Assembly: GCF_043290135.1 (NCBI RefSeq)
Contig: NC_134710.1
Span: 280,807,776 to 280,871,775, forward strand
From: Rhipicephalus microplus
Lineage: Eukaryota; Arthropoda; Arachnida; Ixodida; Ixodidae
Length of the DNA stretch: 64,000 bases
Direction of reading: 5' to 3'
This document shows, in pieces, positions 47,593 through 58,344 of the stretch; within the stretch, counting starts at the first letter, position 1, and the number at the start of each line of letters is the position of its first letter. The notes beneath the pieces were generated by a model, which saw nothing but the letters and a program-made list of their open reading frames with translations, ran no database searches and was not told where the DNA came from. The position numbers were made by a program, and so were the translations under genes.

Positions 47593-47760
47593 TTAGTCAG
47601 CAGAATCAGTGGCTTGGCCGGAGCCATGAAGGCAGCAGCAAGCGCCATCACAATTTTTGGTATACTTGTCTAGAGACTGACACCTACCAGAATTGCCACT
47701 AAGTATTTTCCCTATCACCGCAACACCTAGAGCATCCGCCCGAATGTTCCATAGCCTGCA
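47593..47760 (-). other. Cysteine-rich minus-strand frame end, doubtful
   Basis: The end of a 109-codon minus frame reads SGNSGRCQSLDKYTKNCDGA then CCCLHGSG, spacing reminiscent of small knotted secreted peptides of ticks. No signal peptide, start or exon structure is visible. It could be chance. Confidence 0.15.
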
Positions 47761-47974
47761 GGGGCTTCGGGCACACCGGCTCCGCCGCGTAGTCACCCTA
47801 CGTGAAGCGTTGGTGAAGCCAACGTGACCACCTAGGTAAGCACGCATGCACAGGGAAGATTGAAGCCACGGTGTTGTGCCATTTTCTAATCTCTTCTGCA
47901 CGCAGCCAGTGGCCGCCGTCATAAGGGCAGCTGTGCATAAGAGGGCATGCGGCCGGTGCTATCACTGTGGTGTT

Positions 47975-49010
47975 CGGGGCAGCCAAGGCATATGTAAACT
48001 GGTAACATAATTTTCATAGAAGCTCATGGGTCGAGTAATTGAGGGCTCGCTGTTGCCAACATTGCCATCTACGAGAGAAGGGGACAATCAACCGCAAAGA
48101 AAAGATAAAAATAAAATATGACAACCCGACCAGAAGCGGTAGCGACGTCGCACATTTGTCCTACCTGGCGCGAAATTAAAACTTTTCGGAACTGATGACC
48201 TTTTACGTGCCGTGAATAATACGTGGTTTTGTTCCACGCTATTTGCACGCGAGAGAGAAAAGACATAAAGATTAAAGATTGAGAAAGCAAAGTTATTTTA
48301 TTAGCCAAATGACGCCCTTTGAATATGCACAAGAAACTTCGCAGAGGCCATTGTGAGACAACTGTTCACGAACACAATAGCATAATAGTTCGAGCACTCA
48401 CGTTGCCCAGTTGTCGTAAGCCACTGAAGCGAGACAGCAGTTCTGAAAATATAGCTTTGGCAGCTGAAGAGTACAGAGTCTCGCTGATTGAGATGAGGGG
48501 TCTAACGTCCTGAAACTACCATGTGATTATCAGAGACTTCGTAGTGGAAGGCTCCAAAAATGTCGACCACCTGGGGTTCTTTAACGCGCACCCAAATCTG
48601 AGCATACTGGTCTTCAGCAATTTCACCTCCATCGAAAATGCAGCCGTCGCAGCTACGATTCTATCTCAGGACCTGCGGGTCAGCAGCCGAGTACCTGGCC
48701 ACTAGACCACCGCGGTGGGGCTACAGCGTTTTGTTGCTTAACGTGTCGCATTCATCATAAGCAAAGGTGAAGGCATGCCGGTCGTGCGCAAGCGAGAGTA
48801 GTCGGCAGTCACAGGAGCGACTATCTACACATTCTCAAGCTAGTGGAACCATGGTTGAGCTCTGAACAGTCGCACCAGTAAACAGCACATGAAAAATAAA
48901 TAAATGACTGAAGTTACGCACGAAACCACCGCGGAAAAGTGAGCAATGCCTCGTTGACCTGGCAATGCGCTGAACCAAACAACCCGCTGAACTAAACGCA
49001 ACCACTAATG
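47975..49010 (-). repeat. R1 dispersed repeat, copy B, interrupted by a Ruka
   Basis: The reverse complement aligns with 27-360 and then 1685-2090, without the 1.3-kb insert that splits copy A but with a Ruka at 48486-48721. Shared blocks include AGTTCAGCG near 48975, GTGACTGCCGACTA near 48800, GCAAAGTTATTTTATTAGCC near 48290 and TGGCGCGAAATTAAAA near 48165. The full family unit is therefore about 740-800 bp. No coding domain is recognised. Confidence 0.68.
48486..48721 (-). mobile_element. Ruka-like SINE inside R1 copy B
   Basis: Diverged but complete on the minus strand. Flanks TACAGAGTCTCGCT (48472-48485) and TACAGCGTTTTGTT (48722-48735) agree at 10 of 14. The homologous position in R1 copy A (about 262-285) has no SINE. 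Confidence 0.88.
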
Positions 49011-49374
49011 GCAGATTGTCTAGATACGCCCCCCCCCTCCTCCCCATTTATGACACTCTACAAAAAGTTGAGGCAAAAACCATTTAGCCAGGTGTTAGAT
49101 GCAATGTAAAATTCAGAGTTATCTTTGACATACATAGCGCTACGACTATATATTTGAAGGAAAATTTGTGAGCTTTTAGGTTTGGTATGTCCCCTCCTGA
49201 CCTAAACGCGCTTCAATCGTCGGGGGGCGTTGTAGCCTGTGGCAATTTGTTTGTGACGCTGTTTGTTACAAGTTTTGTGACACATATAAGTTCACCATGT
49301 TCTGGCTTTCTCTGTTGCGCGACGGACGTCTTACTGTCACATCGCTACTTTTCAGACCCAATACGAGTAAATGA
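49011..49374. other. Unassigned stretch
   Basis: Nothing recognised between R1 copy B and the nested block, apart from a C-rich run near 49030. Confidence 0.3.
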
Positions 49375-49386
49375 GTTGATTGAAAT
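49375..49386 (-). mobile_element. Ruka tail tip, left edge of the nested block
   Basis: GTTGATTGAAAT matches the Ruka tail ATTGATTGATAT at 10 of 12 positions. The Ruka resumes at 54551 (ATAAGTAAGGTTTAACG) beyond the Gypsy element. A 4-bp duplication of ATAT (now AAAT and ATAA) would fit LTR-element integration. Confidence 0.6.
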
Positions 49387-49526
49387 TGTTACGAGTAACA
49401 TATTTATTAAATTATATGTGATGCAACGAGCTCGGCGAACAAGATGGCGCCAGTTCATCAACAACCAGCAACCAAGGTCGTCTTTTCTCTTTCATGCAGC
49501 AAGGCTGCGGCGGCTCTTCTGTATCA
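49387..49526 (-). repeat. Gypsy-2 3' LTR
   Basis: Plus strand TGTTACGAGTAACATATTTA to CTTCTGTATCA, aligned end to end with 54412-54550 with about 17 differences. Confidence 0.88.
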
Positions 49527-49608
49527 TAACCCCTCAGCGGTAGAAGCACCGTCTCGGTGCTTGAGCTACTCGCATGCGGTAGAAGGAGGGTGATAAGGCT
49601 TGAGTCGA

Positions 49609-49842
49609 GCCCCGCCGCGTTGGTCTAGTGGCTTATGTACTCGGCTGCTGACCCACAGGTCGCGGGATCGCATCCCGGCTGCGGCGGCTGCATTTCCGAT
49701 GGAGGCGGAATTGTTGTGGGCCCGTGTGCTCAGATTTCGGTGCACGTTAAAGAACCCCAGGTGGTCAAAATTTCTGGAGCCCTTCACTACGGCGTCTCTC
49801 ATATTCGTATGGTGATTTCGGGACGTTAAACCCTACAAATCA
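49609..49842 (+). mobile_element. Full-length Ruka-like SINE inside Gypsy-2
   Basis: Head GCCCCGCCGCGTTGGTCTAG, box B-like GGGATCGCATCCC, body and CCCTACAAATCA tail on the plus strand. Flanks AAGGCTTGAGTCGA (49595-49608) and AAGGCTTGAGTTAA (49843-49856) agree at 12 of 14. It inserted after Gypsy-2 did. Confidence 0.93.
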
Positions 49843-49889
49843 AAGGCTTGAGTTAAGCTATGTGCACAATGTCCCTTGAAACTGACGAT

Positions 49890-51490
49890 GATGACGTTGG
49901 TTCGGCTGGAACGATCTCGTATGTAACGCCAGTCACCTGGTGAACGACGCAGTATGGTCCACTGTAGCGTGACAGCAGTTTTTCAGAAAGACCTACACGC
50001 CGCCGAATGGGTGACCAGAGAAGGACTAGGGAACCCGATCAAAAGTGCACGTTTGGACGATGGGAATCGTAGAGCTGTCTTTGGGGCTCCTGTGAGGCCT
50101 GAGACGGCTGCGGGCGAGTTGGCATGCATGGTCGGCTCGCGTGTTTGCTTCGCTGCGATATTCATTGACCGAGGGCAGCAAGGTGTCAAAGGGTAGGGCG
50201 GGTTCTCGGTCGTATATAAGATAGAATGGTGAATAGCCGGCGGTGTCATGACGTGACGAATTATATACGAACGTCCCAAATGGCAAATGAACGTCCCAGT
50301 CCTGGGGGTCGGTCGCTACGTATTTAGACAGCATGTCGGTTATAGTGCAGTTGAGGCACTCCGTAAGACCGTTCGTTTGCGGATGGTATGAGGTAGCAAA
50401 CTTGTGCTTGGCAGAGCAAGAGCGCAGGATTCCGTCAATAACAGCTAAGAGGAAGGTGCGGCCCTGGTCAGTGAGAAGTTGGCATGAAACTTCGTGTACT
50501 AAAATCATATCGTATACCAGAAAGTCCGCCACATCGGTTGCGCAACTCGTCGGAAGTTCTCGTGTGATAGCGTACCTTGTCGCATAGTCAGTGGCGACAG
50601 CAATTCATTTGTTGCCTGAGCTGAAGATCGCGAATGGCCAAGTAGGCCGAGGCCAACTCGAAAAAGAGGTTCAATGGAAACTTCGATTGGCTGAAGGAAT
50701 CCAGCTGGTAGAGAAGGTGACTTTTTGCAGCCCTGGCAGGGCTCACAGCGGCGACGTAGCGTCGAATAGAATGGGCAAGACAAGACCAAAATAAACGACG
50801 ACGTACACGGTCGTATGTGCGAAAGACGCCCAAGTGGCCCGTCAAAGCAGCATCATGAAGTTGGTTGAGGACAGTCGCACGAAGATGTTCTAGTATGTCG
50901 GGGAGAAGGTCATGATCATATGGATCCAGGTTACGGTGATACCAGATCCCGTCTTTGACCCGGAAAATGTGTTGAAATGCGTCGTGAGGCATTGACTCAA
51001 GCTTGTCAATGATGGTTCGCAGGGAAGCATCCCGGCGTTGTTTATGGCCAAGGTTAAATAGCTGTGTCACAGACAGAAGGTCTGGAAAAGTTTCCGTATG
51101 GGGAGCTTCTTTCACAGGGTAGCGTGATAGACAAACCGCATCTTGATGCAACCACCCTGTTTTGTACATTACAGTGAACGTGTATTCTTGTAAACGTAAA
51201 GACCAACGAGCGAGGGGTCCCGTGGGATCCTTGAATGAGGCCAGCCAGCAGATCGCGTGGTGATCGGTGACTACTCAGAATGGACGCCCGTATAAGTATG
51301 GGCGAAACTTGGCGACTGCCCACAAAATAGCGAGACATTCGCGCTTCGTGATTGAATAGTTGCGCTCGGCGGTAGATAGCAGTTGGCTTGCTATGCTATA
51401 ACACGGTCATGTCCGCGTCGGTGTTGCAATAGCATTGCTCCTATGCCGTGCCCACTAGCGTCAGTGCGAACCTCGCTTGAAGCTGATGGG
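49890..51490 (-). pseudogene. Gypsy-2 RNase H and integrase
   Basis: Near 51420-51480 the minus strand reads EVRTDASGHGIGAMLLQH, the first catalytic block of retroviral-type RNase H. The integrase N-terminus follows (HDAALTGHLGVFRTYDRVRR, with CEPCQGCK in a shifted frame near 50740). The core (50026-50532) has LLTDQGRTF, ATSYHPQTNGLTECLN and YNSSRHDTAGYSPFYLIY. In this core the first listed Asp and the Glu of NGLTE are present. Frameshifts separate the blocks. Confidence 0.82.
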
Positions 51491-51540
51491 TTGAAATGAT
51501 CGTTATTAGCAAAGCAAAACTAGACATATCATTGTAAAAT

Positions 51541-53504
51541 ATGCCAGATTTAGGTATAAATTCATTATTCTCGCAGAAGCATTCAAGCTCAAAGGCACAA
51601 GTTTTCAAATCTACGAAGACTACTCAGATAAGGTTCTTCGACAGGCACGTAGAAAACTTTACGGCCCTGGCATACAGAGAGGCAAACCATTCTAATACCG
51701 CTTTGACAAGTTGCTGCAAGACAACAAGCAATTTTCGTACAATGCAGAATTCGATAGCATTGCTGAATTGCAGTCGTAGCAGTCATCGCTCCATTCCAGG
51801 CATGCGCGTCACCCACTTCCCCCCCCCCCCGTCCTGCCTCACCCCCTTGACTGATCTCTTGCGTCAAAGTCAAAGCCTGGTCGTCTTCTTCGCAAATGTG
51901 CGCACTTATTTACCTAAGAAATACGCCAGTGAATCTCTCCTCAATGATAACAGCACTGACATTGCAATATTTACGGAATCTTGGCTTCAGCCGCACATTG
52001 CAGACCACGAGATATTACAAGACTGCCAGGCGTACGCTGTTCACTGGCTTGACAGGGTGGGGCCGATGGGTGGCGGTATATTAATTTTTATTAAAGAAAG
52101 TCTGTCTTATTTTGGCATTATTATGAACTGTCAACTCGAAATGTTCTGTGTAAACATTTCGTTAGCTTCAAAAACGACTGTGATTATTGCTTGTTACCGT
52201 GCTCCCGATTGTAATGCCTCTTTTATTCATTAACTCCGTTCAGTTCTTGTGCATATTTACTCTCGTTTTTCTTTTGTGAATATCGTGCTCTGTGGCGCTT
52301 TTATTTTCCAGATATTAACTGGACAAATCTTGAGTCACATAACCGTCAATCCAAAGACTTTCTTGATATCATTCTGACGTTAAACTTGACTAAAATGGTT
52401 AATGCACCAATCCGTGGAGGAAATATTTTAGACCTTGTTCTTGTATAAAACTCCAATATAATTAATTCGCTATCATCCGCTGATGGTCTAAGTGATCACA
52501 ACTTGGTCCTATTTAACCTCTGCATCCATGTCCTGTACGACAGCCTTCCACAAAACACATCAGGGATTATGGCAAAGCCGACTTCACAAAAATAAACATC
52601 GAGTTAAGTCTTTTCTTTGATTTCTTTCGTCGGACTGCTCCGTCTCGCTCAGGAGATGACAATTTGCTGTTATTTAAGAATAAACTAACATCACTCATTG
52701 ATATACACATACCCCTTGTACGCATTCACGGCGACTTGGGAAAACCCTGGTTTTCGAATACTCTAAAGAAACTGTCAGGCAAGAAAAAGTGTCTTTCCCA
52801 CGATGCGAAACGCTCGGAAACTTCTTCTTCAAAGTGGGAAAAGTATTTTACATGCCTGCGCGAATACACTACTGCTTTGAGAAGATCCAAAAAGAAGTTC
52901 TTTCATCATAACCTACAGACAATATTGCGCGCCAACCACCAAAAATTTTGGAAACTCCTCACACTATGTAAAGGCTCCGATAACATTTTTTTAAGTGACC
53001 CTGATGTTTCCAATGTGCCAATGGATGAGAGATTAGATGTAATCAACTCAAACTTTTCATCACTTTTTACAACTGAACCTACGCTAAGCGAATTTGATCC
53101 GCCCAACCACTCTCTTCCCGAAATACTTCTCATAACCAACACTTCTGAAGGAATCTTCAAACTCATTGAAAAAAATAAAGATTTCTGGTGCCCCCGGGCA
53201 TCATAGTATTACAGTCAAAATACTAAAAGGCACAACAGTATTCTCTAGTTCCATATTACAAATAATTTTGACTCAGTCTATCAGAAACAATTTGCTTCCA
53301 AATGACTGGAAAATTAAATAAGGTAGAACCGGTGTTCGATTCTGGCAGCCGTTCGGATCCTTCAAACTACCGTCCCAATTCGCTTACAAGCATTGCTTGC
53401 AAACTTCTGGAACATATAATATATTCACAAATAGCATGCCATCTAATTAATCGTTCCTTCTTTTTTTCACAATCAACATGGTTTTCAGCCAGCCTTATTT
53501 ACGT
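51541..53504 (+). mobile_element. CR1/Jockey-type LINE, endonuclease and start of RT, 3' part missing
   Basis: Frame 51541-52233 holds an AP-endonuclease-like domain: DIAIFTESWLQPHIADHEIL and GPMGGGILIFIKESLS. It continues in other frames with FPDINWTNLESHN, ILDLVLV and LSDHNLVLFNL. The RT start follows at 52664-53206 and 53302-53504 (DPSNYRPNSLTSIACKLLEH, then NQHGFQPALFT). It stops abruptly at about 53504 against Gypsy-2 gag. Missing the 3' end is abnormal for a LINE insertion, so a later deletion or recombination is likely. Confidence 0.8.
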
Positions 53505-53509
53505 GAGGA

Positions 53510-54411
53510 GCGGAGGGATGACGATAAAAAGGCTCGGCAGAGTAGAATGGTTGAACAGGGTGCATGGAGCCGTTCGATAATTCTTGACGAATGACGGCTT
53601 GTATCAGTGAGATCCTCATTGGTGAAGGATCAGACGCTGGAAATTGAATTACTACTGGTTGAGCTGCCTCGACCTCGGGACGATTGATGCAGGTGAGGTT
53701 GTCACATCGGGGAACTTGGCGAAAGGTGTCATCGCAAGAGTAAGTGGGTGCTGTGTTCGGCAGGCGCGTGATGCCGTGGATGACGCGGTGGATTTTAGCC
53801 TGTTCTGGACAGCGGCATTCTGTCATAATCGTGTCGATGCTAGTGACATTATTAAAAAGCAGCAGATTCAAGGCATCGTCAGCAATCCCTTTGAGGACGT
53901 GAATAACTTTCTCGTCTTCCCACAAGTGCTGGTTGACTTTGCTACAAAGCGTCAAAAACGTAAAGAATGTATTAGACGTGCGATAAGGAAGATGTCTGGG
54001 CGCGAGAGGTGAGAGTCTTCTTGGCAGCGAGCTGACGACGAGATGAATCGCCAAAAAGGTCACGGATCTTCGTTTTGAAAAGGTCCCAGGTTTTGATTTC
54101 GGCTTTAATGGTTTCGAACTCTGTCTGCGGCATGCCGTCAAAGTAGAACACAACATTGCCAGCATGAGCATGCGATCCCAGCGGTGGGTTGCACTGACAC
54201 ACTCATACCGGTGCAGCCAGGAGTCTGATGGTACCGTCAGCGGAGAAAGCACCAGGATCCTGAAGGGCTGGCAGGGCGACGTAAGTTGTCGACTCTGTCG
54301 GAGAGGCCGCTTGTGATGAGGCACTGGCAGTTGAATAGCCGGAGAGTCCCCGGTGTTGCGACCGCTGCGCGTCTCCAGTGAAGTACGGGAGTCGTTCACC
54401 TCCACAAATAG
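53510..54411 (-). pseudogene. Gypsy-2 gag
   Basis: The long minus-strand frame 53485-54519 includes LCSKVNQHLWEDEKVIHVLK then GIADDALNLLLFNN, similar in spacing to the Gypsy-1 gag block SEDKKVRHLLRCV. Part of the frame upstream of about 54020 is read out of phase, and the true gag frame continues as TEFETIKAEIKTWDLFKTKI near 54090. Gag would form the particle of the element. No intact zinc knuckle is seen, because that part would lie in the missing segment. Confidence 0.7.
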
Positions 54412-54550
54412 TGTTACGAGTAACTTATTTATTGAGTTATATGTGACACACCAAGCTCGGCGAACAAGATGATGCCAGTTCATCAACAACCAGCAAGCGA
54501 CGTCGTCTTTTTCTTTCATGAAGCAAGGCTGCGGCGGTTGTTCTGTATTA
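54412..54550 (-). repeat. Gypsy-2 5' LTR
   Basis: Plus strand TGTTACGAGTAACTTATTTA to GTTCTGTATTA. The Ruka resumes immediately after it at 54551. Confidence 0.87.
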
Positions 54551-54583
54551 ATAAGTAAGGTTTAACGTCTAAAAACCACTATA
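54551..54583 (-). mobile_element. Ruka middle-tail piece between Gypsy-2 and the DNA transposon
   Basis: AAGGTTTAACGTCTAAAAACC then ACTATA is the Ruka tail. It is bounded on the left by the Gypsy-2 LTR and on the right by the inverted terminus of the transposon. The final TA is the target duplication. Confidence 0.85.
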
Positions 54584-54623
54584 CCCGGCGACAACTTTCT
54601 GTGGCAGCACGGCCAAGGCTACG
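54584..54623. repeat. Left terminal inverted repeat
   Basis: 40 bp pairing with 57449-57488 with three mismatches. Partial similarity (GGAGCC) continues inward. Confidence 0.92.
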
Positions 54624-55440
54624 TGGGCGGAGCCTATGCACATGTGCTACTGCGCCAAGTAGTCCGACCGCTTTGAGGGGTGTTTCGGTTTCGATTTCAC
54701 CAGCGCAGTCCGCGTCAGCGCATTCCCACAACGGTGCCATGTGAAAATGCGGTGAATTACGATCTGCGCGCAAGCACCATCGAGCCTAATCACGCGTGAA
54801 TGGCGTTCATCGAAGGCATATACACATGTATATCTATCTAATTTGCAAGAGTGATATAACTGTTCTTAAAATTTATTTTATTTGCAGCAGTATTTGAAAA
54901 AAAATTTATGGATTCGGCAATAAATACTCAATTTGATGTTCATCTCGTCCGCAAAAGACACAGGCTGTGTCTAAACGCAGCGCGACGACTTGTAATGCGA
55001 TCTTTTACTGCCGAAGAATATAGCAAAGCGTAAAGCCCTTTACGAGAACAGACTCTATTTGTAACGAATGTCGGCGCACTTTTATTGTGGGAAAAACATT
55101 AAAGGGACCGATAAGCTCAGGATAGGGTGGATTGCAAATCGTTGGGAGAGGCCTTCGTCCTTCAGTGGACTTGAACAGGCTGATGATGATGATGAAGCGA
55201 TTTTTAAGGTGCCCGTTTTCTTTATTTCAATGGAAATTTCTGTGACAGTGCCCAATCATGCAATGGAAACGGGGAAAACGCCGTGGAACATTTTTTATGA
55301 GAATTTTTTATGAGGTTAAAAGCAGGTATTCGGTATATTCTGGCCAGTTGTCGGTCCCTTCAAAACGACATGTGCACAGGTACAGAACACAATATTATGG
55401 TTTACATTCACTGTGTTTACATTCACGACTGTGGTTGCAT

Positions 55441-57200
55441 TCATGTGAGGTATTCCAGTTCGCTCATATTACTGTCACTACCGTCACTCTCGGTGCTGGA
55501 TTCTGACCCGAGTGGAATTATAAGCTGGTCGAGCTTTGAGTCGATGAGGCCGTCACGTTGCCACAAGTCCTCTTCGATTTTTTTCACATGAGCACATGCC
55601 TGGAGCCAGTTGTCTGGCGTTACGCGATCGATGCTTTCACGCACCAGTTTTTCAACGCCGTCAAGGGTGAATGTTGTGTTGTTAGCAGCGACGTAACCTT
55701 TCACCTGGCTCCATATCAGTTCGATCGGGTTAAATTCGCAATGATATAGAGGAAGCCTCACGACGTCGTGACCGGCAGCCTTCGCCAAAACATCCACGCG
55801 ATAGGCGGAAAACATCTTCTTGTGGTCGTTCACCAAATCCAACAGCTCAGCTTTCAATTGGTCTTATGAAAACGCGATGTTCATTTCTGTCAGCCACGAC
55901 TGAATGTCAGCCTTTCGAGATGACGATGTTGGAACTCTCTCGAGGCGGACGCTGTGGTACGGTGCGTTGTCCACTACAATGACACTGCACGGCTTGATAT
56001 TGGGCAAAAGTTGTTCACCGAACCACTTCTCAAAGCGCGGCCCGTTCATTTCGGTGTGGTAGTCCCCAGATCGTTTTGCAGCTCGGAAGAGAAGGCATGC
56101 AGAATTCAGAAACCCGTCCTCACTGCCGGCGTGCAAAAGGATGAGCCTGCCACCTTTGCCGCTTGGTGCGCGAAGCCCTGTGGTCAGGCCTTGCCGAAAG
56201 GCCTCCTCCCGTGTCGTGATGTTCGCGTCTTCCCATACTTTATTTTTTGTGTGTCCGGCGTTGATCCAGGTTTCGTCAAGGTAGTATATGGGTCTGGAAG
56301 AATAAACAACAAAAATGAAGCATGTCATCTGCAGCGAAACGCGGCGAATGCAGCGAAACTTGGCTCGTGTCACAGTTATTAAAAATTGCTCGCGTTTCGG
56401 CTCGCGTTTGCTCGCGTTTCGCTGCAGGAAACGCGAGTCGCATCTTTGGGAACTCGAGAGCAATTTTTAATAATATTGTGACGTGATTTACTGACGCGTG
56501 GACCCAGGTTGCTGGGTGAATGATACATTCAATTATTCATGTAATGGTTACACAACTCATCATGCACGTACCGTTTTTGAGCGCGAAGTTGTCGGATGGT
56601 ACGCAGGTACCGCCGTCGCCACGTGATGATGTCGTCTCTTTCCAAAAGCTCACAGTTTCTCCTCCGTTTGCGAAAGGAAAAGCCGATATCGTTAAGCAGC
56701 CTTTGCATCGTTCGCACGCTCACTTTAGGCATGTTCATGTCACTGTCACTGGTTACATCTTGAGCCAGTTTTGCAGCTGTTGGGAGTTCATTCCTCAGAA
56801 AGTATTGATGCACTTTTCTTCGTAGAGCTGCGAGGGAGAAGCTGTCGTGAAGCTCCAGTCTTGTCTTCCCGGTTTTCGCACGGTCATCCATGGCGGGGAG
56901 GCGCAGGCGCTTGCGCTTCGGTGACTTCAGGGTTCCACTGTTAACGTCGAGCTTAATCCGGAAGACACTGCGCTCGCTAACACCAGTGAGCTCGCTGACT
57001 TTCCGACATGCGGCTCTCACAGACAGCTGCGGGTCACTTTTCCTTACTTGCGCGTAAACGTTGTACGCCACCTTCTTGGCCTGTACGGACAGCTTTTGAT
57101 TTGACAACGCCTGATACGGCTGCGCAGCTGGTGGACTCGCGGCACGCGGCGGTGTTTCCTCCGTAAGCGACGTTGACGAGCTGTAACCGGCGGACGCCAT
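55441..57200 (-). pseudogene. Sailor-like DD82E transposase, two exons, one internal stop
   Basis: Start ATG at 57198-57200. Exon 1 (57200-56572) encodes a basic DNA-binding half with SVRAACRKVSELTGVSERSV then TAAKLAQDVTSDSD and ISFRKRRRN-like sequence. Exon 2 (56293-55441) encodes the DDE domain: PIYYLDETWINAG (first Asp), VIVVDNAPYHSVR (second Asp) and HCEFNPIELIWSQVK (Glu). Counting through, 82 codons separate the second Asp and the Glu. The intron (56571-56294, 278 bp) has donor ACG/GTACGT and acceptor TTATTCTTCCAG/A, and splicing keeps the frame across RAQKRPIYYLDE. Total 494 codons including the stop. The only lesion seen is TAA at 55864-55866 inside AFS-DQL. The acidic Ser/Glu-rich C-terminus ends at 55441. 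The enzyme cuts and pastes the element. Confidence 0.88.
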
Positions 57201-57448
57201 CTTTGACCAAAAGTGAGGAATGCGGTGAGGTAAAAAGGCGACGGAAGCCCGAAGACCCCCAAAAAACCTGAGAAAGCGTGAAACGAAATTTTTTCTACTG
57301 CGCAACGTTTTTATTCACTAATTAAAAAATAAATCCGCGAAAAATGTAAGTGACGAATGGTAAAATCTTAGTTACCCAGAACAGTATACAAACGTTTTCG
57401 TTGAGGGACTACATGCTGTGGCGCAGTAAGACAAGCGTGCTTCGGCTC

Positions 57449-57488
57449 CGTAGCCTTGGCTGTGCTACCACAGAAAGTTGTCGCGGGG
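57449..57488. repeat. Right terminal inverted repeat
   Basis: Plus strand CGTAGCCTTGGCTGTGCTAC then CACAGAAAGTTGTCGCGGGG, pairing with 54584-54623. Confidence 0.92.
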
Positions 57489-57622
57489 TATATATGATTA
57501 TGAGAAATACCGTAGTAGGGAGCTCCGAAAATTTTGACCACCTGGGGTTCTTTCACGTGCGCCCGAGTCTGAGAACATGGGCCTACAAGATATCCACCTC
57601 CATTGGGAATGCTACGCGTAAA
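57489..57622 (-). mobile_element. Ruka body half, right edge of the nested block
   Basis: TATATATGATTATGAG followed by the Ruka body to CCTCCATTGGGAATG. It is the continuation of 54551-54583 after the transposon. The tRNA-like head is absent. Confidence 0.85.
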
Positions 57623-58344
57623 TGAGTAGCTGAGGACTTCAGAAGGCGTGAAATGACACCCGGGTGAAACGAGTAGCCGCTTGAAATGTGCAGTTAGGGG
57701 AGGTTTCAGCATAGAAGAAACAATTCTGGCTTTGAAGAGCCATAATCATCTTTAGATTGCGAGACACGGATGACAAGTACATGCGATATCAATTTTGATC
57801 ATCCAGTTTCCTTTACGAAATGAAAGCTCACAATGAATTTTTCTACTATGAGCAAAGTCAGGCTGCGACGTTGGTCTGGGAAATTCTGACGCTTTATTAT
57901 GTTCCGCTTCTTAATATTTGCCTAAAATTTAATGCTGCACGTACTCTTAACAGTGTACTAGTGGCGAGACTTACTTTTAAAAAAGCTAAACATCTGGTCT
58001 AATACGCACTTATTAACCCGTAAAGAATATTGATTTATTGAGTGTGCAGACAGCTGATTCACACAAAGAATTGTTGTTGAGATTTCTGCTAACGTAAGGA
58101 AACAGTTGATAAACAGATAAGTGAACCGTTGCTGCAAGGGCTGCTTTCGTACATTGACTTCGTCTAACGACCAAGAAAATAGGTTGCTTCGATAGCTATT
58201 CAACGCGCACTGACGTGGGGCCTTTCTGGTCAAAATTCACGTCATGGTAGTTTAAATAGCAGGAGGTGAACAGGTCTGAGACATCAAGGTGTTTTGTACA
58301 CATAATCATGCAGACGGATACCTATTTGGAATCAGCACTGCCGA
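57623..58344. other. Unassigned stretch
   Basis: No recognised gene or repeat. Confidence 0.3.

Larger units (their letters stand above)
49387..54550 (-). mobile_element. Ty3/Gypsy-type LTR retrotransposon (Gypsy-2), rearranged
   Basis: Direct LTRs of about 140 bp (49387-49526 and 54412-54550) enclose, on the minus strand, gag (53510-54400), then RNase H and integrase (49890-51490). Protease and RT are missing. In their place lies an opposite-strand LINE piece (about 51541-53504). A full Ruka sits between integrase and the 3' LTR. The LTRs are about 88% identical by eye. Inside the 5' LTR the minus strand reads CTATTTG then TGGAGGTGAACG, a possible primer-binding site. Confidence 0.87.
54584..57488 (-). 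mobile_element. Tc1/mariner-superfamily transposon, DD82E (Sailor-like), 2905 bp
   Basis: Ends are inverted repeats: the left starts CCCGGCGACAACTTTCTGTG, and the complement of the right starts CCCCGCGACAACTTTCTGTG. They match at 37 of 40 positions. TA dinucleotides flank both ends (54582-54583 and 57489-57490), and the host is a Ruka whose halves rejoin at ACTATA/TATATGATTATG. The element encodes one transposase with an intron. TA target choice and the catalytic motifs place it in IS630/Tc1/mariner. The 82 residues between the second Asp and the Glu match the spacing I recall for the Sailor group. Confidence 0.9.
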
